Shown here piece after piece: positions 12,066 through 26,000 of a stretch of DNA of 64,000 nucleotides (position 1 is its first letter; each line of letters starts with the position of its first letter). The notes under the pieces are model-generated. The model had not been told where the DNA came from. It did no database searches and was given only the letters and a program-made list of their open reading frames with translations. Location: the NCBI RefSeq assembly GCF_947623445.1, contig NC_135247.1, positions 14,138,501 through 14,202,500 of the forward strand, given 5' to 3'. The stretch is from Clavelina lepadiformis. Taxonomy: Eukaryota; Chordata; Ascidiacea; Aplousobranchia; Clavelinidae. The position numbers and the translations under genes are program-made.

Positions 12066-14389
12066 GTAACAGGTCCACTGAATAACAGCAAGCATCATAA
12101 ATACTTTGCCCAAGCTATGGGCCTACCAAGGGTACTAGAAGGGTCGTTTGGCTGGGTAATGAACACGGTTTGCATTATTAGTCGGCTTAATAGCTTGGCA
12201 GAGTTATTAGCTTGCTTCTGTAAGCCTAACTGGTAATGGTTTAACCAATGGACTATAGGCTAAATGCAATCCGCTCCTTGGAGTGGTTAGAGCGCTGTTC
12301 AGAGAGAGTGTCCAATACCCAGTGGAGAGAGAGTGTTCAACGCCCTTAGCGCATGTTAGGCTAATAACAACTAGCACTGATTTCTTTCGTCCCAATCTCG
12401 CTGATAACGAAAAAGAAAATTATTGATTCATTTCTTCCTTACAGCTCCAGTAGGCTGCAATCCTGTCTGTTCATGAACTTCGCCTGAGTCAAGTGGGAAG
12501 AGGTAAAATACGGAATCCGAACGGACTTTTACGGAGACGAACTTCCACAAACTTTTACGCACCTACGAATTATGTAAATGTTCAAATGTATTTTTTCTGG
12601 TCATCGACCAGTGGCCATTAGCTCACGTTTCTTATACATTCACTGTTTATTACATCAACAAAATTGTGAATAGACTTTAACAAAAAGCATGATTTATTTT
12701 AGCTACGAACTATTTAATGATGACACGTTTACTATGAATCCCATTGTTAACTTATCATATCAATGACATATATGCCATTGTATATGTATATAAGTCGTTG
12801 ATCATACCAACGAAATTATTCATGAAATTTTTCTATACAGGTTTTTATACTGATCGTCTCATTATCAAAAAAAGTCTGTAGCTTAAGTAACTCATGCTTT
12901 TCTCAGTATAGAAAAAAACATAAACAATTGCGTTGATATGACCGATGGCTGTGGCGAGTGCTAATTCACCATGTGTAGTGGTTAACTATGTTTTGTTGCG
13001 AATTGCTGCTCGTTGTTCTTTGCAGGGTCATTATTGCTAGATTTCAGAAAGCTGTGCTGATTTTAATGTGATTATTAGCCAATCATTAGCTAAGTTTAAG
13101 TCATGTAACTACCACGGAACATTCTACTGTAGATTCAATTTAGTGAAAAATGTTAATGTAATTACGTAATACCTCATTTAGAATAAATTAGTAAGTTTGA
13201 TGATATTCTGCCCTTTTCGATGCCTTTTTAATGCTTGCTTCCTTTTCTGATGTATTATTTAGTGTGCGTCATTCACTGAAGTTCAGTCGTGTCGTGTGCC
13301 ACTAACAAGATATAATATGTTGAATATAAAATGTCACTCGGATACTATTGTTGTGATATGTTATTATTAGCTATTAATCATGGGGGCAATGATAGGACTC
13401 AGACGTTTGTACGGTAATCATTCCTTTGTTTAATCATAAATCGTAACCTTCTGATAATGTTTTCGTAATGGTTAGTTAACACATAACACAGTTGCAGGCT
13501 TGTAGAATGGCCTTTAATCGATATTCAAAAAATATTCTGTTAAATAAAATATTTACAAAATTGGTAGCTTTGGAAAATTTGCAATTAGCTTTGCAAAATT
13601 GGTATTCAGTCTTTTACCTATTTTACGGAATCCGTAAAAGTTTGCGTGGATTCCGTCTTTTACATACTCCTCCACCAAAGACCTTCTGTCAGACATAAGC
13701 TACTGCATTGACTAAATCAAGCGACCACGATTTTTAGTAGCGGTGTAAGCTATAACTTAGTGAAGCACCAACAACTCTACAATAACATTAAGCATTACAA
13801 AAATTTAAAAAAGAAAAAAATTCAAAGACATACGGCGCGTAAAATTAAAATACCATTAGTTGTTAAATAAAATGGTGTCTACAGGCATTAATTTATAACT
13901 TCTACGGTGGCTAACTAGTTTGGAACTATGGTAAATGAATTGAAGTTTGACTTGAAAAAGTTTGATTTTAACTTCTGGTTGGGGATAATGTCCAAAATTG
14001 CCGTCAAATGTCAAAAAAAGATCGAAAATCAATGGCTGAATTAGACTATCAATACTAACTTTTAGAGATCTTACAGTTTAATAGATGACTTTGGCCTCAG
14101 TGACATTACTTTCTTTTCTAAAACGCACCGAATGTGTGTCGGTTGAAGTTTCTGTGACCGGATTCAACCCACCACTATAGCATTCTCTCCACCAGCAAAG
14201 GATAGGCCTACCTTTTTTTTGGTGAGAAGGCGATAACGCTGTTGATGTTTAATAATGGACTTCTGCAGTAGATGATTGTTTGCGCGGTTGCACTGCAGTC
14301 TGCAAATATTTTGCAAGGATATTTTATTAGTCGTTTTATAATAGAGACTCAAAATTTTGTCCGAGTTGTTTGAGGTTTGCAGCTCCACC
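12066..14389. other. Intergenic stretch without a recognisable gene
   Basis: Mostly AT-rich unique sequence. A stretch near 12275-12360 has a weakly tRNA-like box (gtggttagagcgctg) followed by two imperfect gagagagtgt copies, but no B-box, so it is not annotated as a SINE. No coding exon could be supported. Confidence 0.5.
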
Positions 14390-14397
14390 CTTTAGGC

Positions 14398-14739
14398 CAG
14401 CGGTTCCCAAACTTTTCTAAAAATTTTGCATGGCGGACCCTTTGCAATTATTTTGATATTTCGGTGCCCTATAAAAATCAAAGAATGCTATAGGAAAAAA
14501 TGCAAAAACCACACCAATGAAAGAAAAAGCAAAAACTAACAAATACGGTAAGCGTTTAATGGGATGGGTGCACTTGTTTTGCTGCAATTAACTCATCGAT
14601 GTTCGGTTTGGTTTTGGATAGCGCAACTCTCATGTCGTGTACTACATCCACCCTTTGAAACTGCTTTAAAGCTTTAAAGACTAATTCTCATTGCGGACCC
14701 TCTGAAACTGCTTTACGGACCCCAGTTTGGGAACCGCTG
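14398..14739. mobile_element. Non-autonomous hAT element, 342 bp, 8-bp TSD
   Basis: Terminal inverted repeats cagcggttcccaaactttt and cagtttgggaaccgctg (right end as written) are flanked by an exact 8-bp duplication ctttaggc at 14390-14397 and 14740-14747. Short subterminal copies of cggaccct occur near both ends. There is no transposase frame. Confidence 0.93.
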
Positions 14740-15189
14740 CTTTAGGCTGTCACTTTGACATATTGTGTTGCTGCTTTTCGCACCTCAGAGTATCGAGCTC
14801 GCAAAGCAGACGAAAACCAGGAGGCCGCTTTCTTTGTTCTTTCGAACACCGTATGCATCTATTAAAATTTATTTTCATCTACGCCGATTGAACAATATAA
14901 AAACTGACAAAAAGACAAAATTACTCATTTCTTTCGGTCTTTATATATTGTAATAAAAAGGGATTTTTTGCACGCAAGTAATTCGAGGTCACGGCACGCA
15001 CGCACTCAAGCCACATCGTTGCAGACTTGCAGTTACAACTCATCTCATTTCTCACGTAAGCCTTTTACTCCATTCTCCCTACTGAAGTTTATTTTCGGGC
15101 AACATCAAACTCCACGAAGCTAGAATATCGAAAACTGGAACGAAGAGCAACGACAAAGTTGACATTCAAGCTTTCAAAACGTGATGTTT

Positions 15190-16440
15190 TTCGGGGTTCC
15201 ATGACATATGACCGCGGGAAAATGACCGCGAACAAACTCACCGGGGACAACTGAACGTGACGTAAATTGACCGCGAACAAACTCACCGTGATGTAAATTG
15301 ACCGCGAACAAACTAACCGGGAACAGACTTACCGGAATGAAAGTTGACCGGGAGGTAAATTGACCGTGCAAGTGCTGAATTATTGTGTTTAAGTTGATCT
15401 CCAACTCTTTTTGCAATTTACAATTATTAGTATAACCATAACCAAGACTTAAAACTAGGGGAGTCCTGACGTACAGCTTCAATCTGACAATTTACTTAAC
15501 TAAAGTGTCCATTGTTATTGCAGGTTCCACGACATATGGCCGCGGGAAAGTGGCCGCGAACAAACTCACCGGGGTCAACTGAACGTGACGTAAATTGACC
15601 GCAGACAAACTGACTGTGACATAAACTGGCCGGCGATCAAATTAACCGTCGATAAATTGGCCGGCGATCAAATTAACCGACGACAAATTGGCCGTCAAAA
15701 GGTCAAAATTCTAATTCACTATCTAGTCACTTCTGTTTATTTCAATAAACGTTTCAATGTGTATTGAAATAAAAAACAATTTTGTTAAAAACAAAGGAAA
15801 TAGTTACAAACAAATATTTACTTTACATATCATATACTACCGAGTTTAAAATTTTGACCTTTTGACGGCCAATTTGTCGCCGGTTAATTTGATCGCCGGC
15901 CAATTTATCGACGGTTAATTTGATCGCCGGCCAGTTTATGTCACAGTCAGTTTGTCTGCGGTCAATTTACGTCACGTTCAGTTGACCCCGGTGAGTTTGT
16001 TCGCGGCCACTTTCCCGCGGCCATATGTCGTGCTCCCGTTTCATAATCTCATCAAACAACTCGTCTAGACCGGGAAAATGCATGTAACAATAGGAAATCT
16101 ATGAATAAAGGTGAAAAACCCGTAGGGTCACCCTACACCCTACAAGGGGCCAAAAAACTCTACGAGTGGCAACCTTGACTGCAATACACATACTAAATTG
16201 GATAGTGACTAGATAGTGACTAGATAGTGAATTAGAATTTTGACCTTTTGACGGCCAATTTGTCGCCGGTTAATTTGATCGCCGGCCAATTTATCGACGG
16301 TTAATTTCATCGCCGGCCAATTTACGTCACGGTTAATTTGATCGCCGGCCAATTTGTTGCCGGTCAGTTGTCCACTACCAGTTGTCGCCGGTGAATTTGT
16401 TCACGGTCACTTCACGTGATCCCGTTTTTCGGATCCATAG
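15190..16440. repeat. Nested fold-back cluster of 15-16 nt CCG-core modules
   Basis: Four blocks (15196-15384, 15527-15710, 15850-16030, 16225-16432) consist of degenerate modules of about 15-16 nt with the pattern AAA(C/T)T-N-(A/G)CCG followed by 5-6 variable bases. The two inner blocks are inverted copies of about 180 bp that I align with one mismatch, separated by about 140 bp, ending in cacgacatatggccgcggg and its complement. The outer blocks face each other and share tgaccg(c/t)gaacaaa(c/t)tcaccgg near their outer ends. The DNA could form a large hairpin. No protein is supported, although the modules create spurious periodic open frames on the minus strand. The transposon class is unknown. 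Confidence 0.85.
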
Positions 16441-19400
16441 TAAAAACGCTAGCGCCAACTAGCGACATTAATGATTTTCTCAAAGAGCCGCTACAATTTA
16501 ACTCAACAGTATTTGGCCCAAACATTGTGTAGAACTGTAGATATAAATATAATGCGTAATGTCTTCCTATAACGCGATAAAATGAACCTTGTTTACGACT
16601 TAATTACAGTACATTAAACGTTGATTTAGAATTAGATTTATATTAGATTAGAATTTAGATTTAGTGGTCTACTATAGAGGAGTTTTGCGGTGACTCGAAT
16701 ACAGTGTTTTTAGGCTACATCATACACATTATTTCCTGAAACATTGGAATATTAATCCCTAATTATTGATACAAAAAAAATATTTCAAAGTAACAATCGT
16801 TAGACCATTGAAATATTAGTCCTGAATTAATGTTAGAAATTTTTTTTAAGAGTAACTACCGTTAGACAACCACATTCAACAGAATATAATAGCCTATTGT
16901 GGCAGGGATAGCCGATATAGATCGTATTGGCTAACTGTAGGCTTTACTTCAAAGCAGATCTAATAGACTAATGGAAATCCAAATTGCAGACCTAGCATAT
17001 TACATTTTCGCATTAGCACCATGGAATCAAGCTTGTTTTGTTTAAAACGTGTATCCAATTTTAGCCGTAGGCCTATAGTGTAGCCCAAAGACCATAGAAA
17101 TCCCATACAGGTTATTGCAAAGACTTTGTATAGCCTACCCTACCCATGAGTGTGGTCTCCGCAATACTATAGCCTTAACATACAGTTGAAATACCTCGTA
17201 GGCTACTGTTGTCATTGAAAAGATTTGGTTCTTGCGTAAAGCGACAAATTTCCTGCAAGGAAATGAAATTGAGGAAATACAAACTGATCCTTCCATTTAA
17301 TTTTATTTTTAAACTTGGGAAAACAATGAAAAAGGAAGCTCGCTTGTAAGAGCACAAAAAAGTTTGTAAAAATTTGAATAGCTTTTGCTGTTCTTTGTGG
17401 TATAGCAATAACATTGGTGGTGGAATTCTGGCATTCTTGAAATTCCTTCCTTTGCGTACCTCTCGGATGACTAAACGACTGTTTTTTCGTAAGACCAATT
17501 TTATCTTAGAAAAGTACGCTACTGTCTGCTGAGGTAATCCTAATTTAAAGTATTTAATTTAACCTTTATAAGAATAGCGATGTTGTTTTAACTCATATCC
17601 TGTGAGGCACTTTGAACGAACGGATTCCGTAAAACCATTCCCTGATAGGGCTATTAAAATGTGGAATTTATCCTGCTTACTAAAATTGACATGATATGAC
17701 AAATCAAAACAAAATGTACTTTTATCATTTTTATCCTTTCTTATTCAGCATGAATGGGTTCTGTTCAAATAGCTCACTTAGTGGGCTACAATTGTGATTA
17801 CTATTCGTATTCCTTTTTGTTCTATTACATACCCACAGATTTCCAGCAGGAAATTGCTTTCTTCAATATCAGCCTGCCTAAATAGTAAGCCTACAAATAA
17901 GTACGCCACAAAGGTATCACATTTTAAAGATACCGCGAAAAAACATGACGTTTTGTTTTATGCTGTCAAGCCAGAATTTAACAGTTACGTTGAAATATCA
18001 ATGCATCTATTGATAGTTGTTGGCAAAAAGTGAGCCCACGCAACATTACAGGCAGCATCGCATAGCACAAATTCCACGACACCGGACACCACCAAATGCT
18101 TTTGAAGATATATTTAGAGTAGGGCATTTGAAAATACAATTTTCGTGTCTTTTTGTACGCTCCGCTTCCTTGTAAAAATGCGGCTTTCATTTTCAGTGCG
18201 AAAAAGCAGGGGAATGTTATGTTCTAATGGCGGTGTAACAAAAACTTGTGACATGAATCAATTTATCAATTATAAATAGTTAAAAGCCTAATTCGTTAAT
18301 ACGTACAGTAAATTACAGCATTAGCGTAGGCTTACTGTCATCCACAAAAATATAGTAACAATAACCAGTATTGTGTTGCTATTGAAGTCATTAGCTGACA
18401 TAGTTGCATTCTTCAGTCAGCGGGCCTTTCTCCATCCAACCACCACCAACTCGATATCGACACTAAATACAGACTGACGCACCCGGAGTTCTTTTATACT
18501 CGGCTAAAAATAGATCAATGACTCTATCGACAGACGAACCAATAGGAAGCGTTTAAAATGACGTCGCCATCTTGACTTATTCATGCATGACCACTTAGAT
18601 GGTAGTGAAATTGTTTTTAAAATAAACCGTAATTCGGGACCATTGGTGAATTATGGAACAATGAAAGTATGAAATTTTGTTTAAACATGAAGCTATAGAA
18701 AATTCTTACGGTATATAGCGAAGTAAAACAGCTTAAAACTGTTCATATTTTAATGTTAGCTTCGAGCCGCTCTGTAAAGCAGTTCATGAATGCAGCGGAA
18801 ATGCGAGGTATGGCTTAGTTAGTTGTACGTTTCTCAGCAATCACGTCGCATTCGTTTTGCGTAATGTAAGATAGGAATGTTAAAAGGTTTTAGCTTACTT
18901 ACTCTTTACTTGTGAGAAAACATGATGACTGATTAGTTCCAAGTCGAAGTTGTAGTTTTGTAACTCTGTTTGTAAAGAGCAACAGAACAACAAAAGTAAA
19001 ATCATGGTTAAGCATTGCCGTTTGCATTATTTCATTTAATTAGTTTTCGTTAAATTGAGGCAAAATGTATTGTATTGGTTTCTGAATCTTGCCTTGTTTG
19101 CTTTAAAACATGGTTGAAGTGACAATTTGTGTTTTAAGCCTGTCTATGTTGTTGCGGATGCTTCGACATTACGTCATATGTAGCTGCTATATCGACTGCA
19201 TACAAAGTACAGTACTGAAGTAGGTAAACGAGAACGGACGAATGCAAAATATGCCAAGTATTTTCTTAGATAATATCGCGCGCTAAAGTTATAAAATAGC
19301 GAAAACCCTGAGACAAGAATATGCGATGGTCTCATTAAAAGAACAAAAACATGTCAATGCAATAAAAGTCTGGTAAAGAAAGAAGATTTGTAAGTTTGTT

Positions 19401-19563
19401 GACAGAATTATGTTCCTGCTCCATTGTTTTAATGGCAATACGCCGAGATAAGCAGCTGCTCTGACGTCTAGTTGAACAAATGCAGAGTACTTAGGGAATG
19501 TGATGTTACAAGCATCTTGCTTGGCATTGATATATTAAATATGGTTTTGTTCTGTATTGCCAG
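16441..19563. other. Intergenic region upstream of the KLF gene
   Basis: No coding exon is supported. An acceptor-like site (ttgccag, ending 19563) lies 17 nt before the KLF start codon, so at least one upstream non-coding exon, or a trans-spliced leader, is likely. The segment near 18410-18550 is locally richer in GC and contains ttttatactcggc and accaatagg, a possible promoter, but this is not demonstrable by eye. Confidence 0.4.
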
Positions 19564-19580
19564 ATATTTTGTAATTGGTG

Positions 19581-21497
<1,917 letters not shown>

Positions 21498-21673
21498 TGA
21501 CAGACAAGATTAGTTTAAACTCACAGAAAGACATGACGATAAAAAAGTTTCACTGTGTAACAAAGCACTGCCAAAACTGGAAAATAAAGGGCTTTATACA
21601 GAGTTATTCACATTTTTCTTTCCGTTGTTTGACCGCTTGTGTTCCATCGACACCAAATAAGGTGTGTTTCACG

Positions 21674-21679
21674 AATAAA
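21674..21679 (+). terminator. Poly(A) signal of the KLF gene
   Basis: AATAAA 177 nt after the KLF stop codon; the first canonical signal seen. Confidence 0.5.
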
Positions 21680-22967
21680 ATGCAGTATTACAATGTGTTT
21701 GGCTCATGCAGCTAGTTTTTTTTTAAGTTCTAGATGAAAACTGTTTTTATAAAATTTTGCCTACTCGTGCCCAATTATCTGTTGGATATGTGTAGCCCCC
21801 TGCTACTCACTAGATTTGCACACTAGCACTTTTATTTTTAACATTCATTCCTGTTCTAACTATTAATGCAGTCACAGTATAGAGTTTGTTTTAAAATGAC
21901 GCGTATAACTAATAGCGCTGCTTTATATTGTGCAACGTTGTTTATCGTTTTTGCAATAAGTGTTAATTTGCCTATAGTGGCAGAGTGCCCTGTGAGCACA
22001 GTTATTTTTACAAATTACTGTTACTGATTACATCAAGGCTTACAGTTTCAGTCGTTTATGATGCCATCTTGCAGTTTACTTGTAACCAATGATACTTAAT
22101 GAAACTTTAACATGTAACCTTTGGCATTTAGAGATATTAACTGGATGACCTTTTTCAGGGTGTACTTTCACTCTCAAACACACTGTATTGGTGCGAGTTA
22201 ATTGAAAAATCTGTTGCAACCACCTTTACCAATTGTTTTATTTGCATTATTCGGAGATATTATTCATAGCCTTATACCATATCTTATAAACCTCCTTTGT
22301 GGGCCTATTAATTAAATTTCACGAATCATTTATTGAATTTATGCAAATTCCCCATTTATCATGCCCCCTATATCAGCCATTTTGTAGTGGTGCAAGGTTA
22401 ATAAAATTCATTACCATACTCATCCATAGTGTTTCTCTTGTTGTTGGGAATGGATAATTGAATAGCTAAATTGTCTTGGATAGAGAGATTAACTAAAGCA
22501 AACACTGCAGATACAGTACACATCACTTTCACATTAGTCCATTCAAAGAGCAAATGAAACAAACACTGAAACACATAATACCTATGCACTGCATTTTTGT
22601 GCTGTTGTTACATCCACAACTACTTATTTTGATTCAGAGAAATGCAGCTTTCGCAGGGCAGAACAAGGTCATACTACACGGATCAAATAGTGTTCTTTTC
22701 TCCTTTATGACTTAGTATTTTGCTTCGTTATTTTTAACATACCTATTGCCCAAATAGAGAATTTAGAAGCACATTTATGAAGGTCTGCTGTAGCTTGCCT
22801 AGGGCATTAATTTTCAACTCCTGTCAAATTTAAATTACAATGCTACACATTCACGCGAAACTTTTTAATCCTAAACAAATTTGGCAAATGGACTGTAATA
22901 CTAAACCATGGCCCCAATGCATTTCTTAGAAAATATCTTAACTACATATTTTTATGATAAAACTAGT
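21680..22967. other. Intergenic gap between convergent KLF and KRIT1 3' ends
   Basis: AT-rich sequence of about 1.3 kb. No exon, RNA gene or transposon is recognised. Confidence 0.5.
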
Positions 22968-22973
22968 TTTATT
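22968..22973 (-). terminator. Poly(A) signal of KRIT1
   Basis: AATAAA on the minus strand, 70 nt beyond the KRIT1 stop codon. Confidence 0.6.
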
Positions 22974-23042
22974 TTTACGCCACATGAAAAGAATATTCCA
23001 CGCAATGATTCATTCAAAGTAAAGAATTAAATACATAAATAT

Positions 23043-26000
23043 CTATGTTGTTGCCTGGCTGAGTTTCGTCATGAGACTACAAACAAGTGCAGCCTGTGGT
23101 GTGTGTATCACCATGTTGATTTTGTCATCATCTGTACGAATTTGGAACAGTCGTTTTTCATCGTTTACTACCCATGTCAGAGAGTGATAGCTCACCGACA
23201 CCAAAAGGGTCTAGAATGCAAAAAAATAACAACATATAAATGTCAGTAAAAATTCTTGATATTTCTATGATATGACTGAAGCAGATACCGTTGTCTATTA
23301 ACCCCTCATACTCCAAAATAAACAAAGCTTTAAATATGCCGTTTCCCTTTGTTTGCTTACTTTCCTTACAACCATCTTAAATCATTGCTTCTATTGATTC
23401 AAGATGAGAGAAAAGGAATTAATAATGACGTCATTTAGGAGTGTCCAGACATTAGTATTTATGCAATGGCAAGTTTTTTTTCATTTAAAAAAAAATAAGT
23501 TGATCATCACTGTACACATACTTACACATACACTGTACGTCGCAAATATGTTGTAAAACCAATGTTAAAACATAGTTAATGTATGAACAGCTATACCAAT
23601 GTTAACCAGTACGGAATAGCTAAAGAACTATCACATCAGTATCAATAATCTCATTACTGCTTGGTCTACAGCTTGGTAACATGCTTCAATACAAAGAAAA
23701 GTCGTAAAAACAACTTATATAGGGTACTTTGCTTTCAACTTTGATGAAATGAATTCCTCTGTGATTTGTGCCAATATATAATGGAACTATTCTCTGATAG
23801 TTCTCTCCGCCTTGGTGCTTTGTAGCATATGCATACCCTGTAAAGAACGCGGAACCATAGGGAGGTATCTGTGTCCAACAGTATCTACAAACATAACAAA
23901 TATTCTAATGAAAAGCAAACCTAACGGTTAGCGACAAATAGTCACATAGCTCTAAGTCGAAGTGCGGAAACAACACATTTTCAAACAGTTTAAATAGTCT
24001 TAAAATGGTATAAAAATGCTAGGATTAAATAATAATCGTATGTACCGCAAGTACAAAAGTTGAAGTTGTGAAATTTCACCCGGTCCTTCTTCACTGATTT
24101 CTTTGTGTTCAGTCAAAATTTTCTGAGGCCAATTCACAGATCGCAGCCGAAGTTTACAAATGGGCAGTAGCTGGCAAAGAACATCATCCCTAAAACAAAC
24201 ATGAAGACACAGTCACCATTTCACGACACAATTCTTATTGTATTTATCACAGCATTGACCGCACAAGTGTATTAGAGTCGTTTGCTAATCCCTCAATCAT
24301 AGCAAGAACTTTTTCAAAGTTTTATTACTGAATATTTTTAAAACAGTTTTTACGTGAAGAAAGCTGTTTTGTGTTTCTTCGGATCATGGGGACCAAACAA
24401 TATTCTCATTCCAACAGCAGCCATGGCAATGGCCACCTGGTCTGAACAAGGATATAGACCTCTTAATACTTGCACACGAGCTTCTTCATAGAGCAAGTGA
24501 ATGGAGAAAATGTCAGTGACCTACATTCCAAAAAAACACTTGTAAACCGATAATATTTCTACGACAAAACCCAGACCAAATCTTTTTTGTAATTACTATC
24601 ATTAGTAAACACTTTTATTAATCAAAAATCAATGATAAAATCAGTGTGGCATAAGCTGCAAATTAACCTTGTCGTTACTAAAAATACAAAAATCATTCTG
24701 TGCTCCAGATCACTGCTTACCACTTCTTCTGCATTGGGAAGAAGTCGTACATCTCGTTTAACAACTATAGTGGGTTTTTCTTCCTTACATGCTTTCCACT
24801 GAATGCCGCTTAACTGTCTCAGAACCTGTGAAATAAGAGATGTAGAATATATTAATTATAACATAGAATCATTTTCCTTTAGTTTGTTGAGGCAAAGGAG
24901 ATGTTTAAGGTATAGTTTTATCAGAAATATTGCCTTGCTTTTGCATAATTTGCTATTTCATTCAAACATTTTGGCTAGTTTAGGTTTGTGACATGTTACT
25001 CAACTTAATACAGCCTTGGCTGCAAACTATTCATTGTTGTGCTGTGTGTTTGGTAAGCTCTCTTTAATCACAATTTATTTTTCATTAAATGACAGCATAT
25101 TGGAAAGTGGAAATGTAATTAAGAAAGTATATACTTTGAAATGCTGTACCTCTGGCCATCTGTTCATCTCTACCAGTGGACTATGCTCTGGCTTTAACTG
25201 AAGATCTACAAAAGATGTGGGTTCTTCAAAAGCTATCTTTAAGAACTTGGTTAAAAGCTTTTACTATTGAAGCCAAATGAATTTGCATTGTTTAGTTGGC
25301 TTATATTACTGTGTTTGTACAATTTCATATGACATACGTAAGCTTTTTGACGTAATCCATAGAGCAAAGTAACATTTAGCCTCATGAGAAAAGTTAAGGC
25401 TTTCTAAGATATCTCCCACTAATGTTCTGCTTCCACGTTTTAACTCAACTGCCTTCTCTGATCCATCCATTCTACAAATGAAAATGGAAAAAGTCATTGA
25501 ATTCAGCATAACATACAAGGTTTACATTTCAAAAAAGCATAGGTAAAGCAGGCTTATAAATTATACCGTGTTTTGTGCATGTTGTAAAATACCCACACCT
25601 ATGAATTAATAGCTTCTGATATGGCCGGTGTGATAGTTCTTTTAACAAGTTCATACACTTATGCCAATCTTTGGATCGAATCTGTTCACAACACTCAGAT
25701 GCAGAACGACCTTGTTTGTCAATTACATGCTGAAAATTACAATATATAACATTCCAAGCAAAATCCCAAATTACTGCAAAGTGGCAACTGGAAAATTTAT
25801 TACACTCCTCCTCGTGGAGAAGTGTGCTTAATGCTAATAACAAGGAATAAATTATATTTTAATGCAATTATACTATTTTAATTTTCAATAAGCAAAATAA
25901 TAGTCAAAACAAACACTACAAACTATACATAAAATACCTACCCGATCAACAAACGTATGTTCACAGAGCATCTTTACAATTGCAGCATGACCGCAACCAG

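Noticed and set aside
12275..12360. tRNA-like A box (gtggttagagcgctg) suggesting a second SINE
   Set aside because: No B-box at the expected distance and no matching body; two gagagagtgt repeats explain part of the pattern.
15089..15482. Periodic minus-strand open frames with repeated PVSLFAVN-like peptides
   Set aside because: They arise from the 15-16 nt module repeats, which keep a frame open by periodicity; no start context, splice signals or conserved domain.
17175..17498. 107-aa minus-strand frame
   Set aside because: Composition is that of random AT-rich sequence, no domain resemblance and no splice context.
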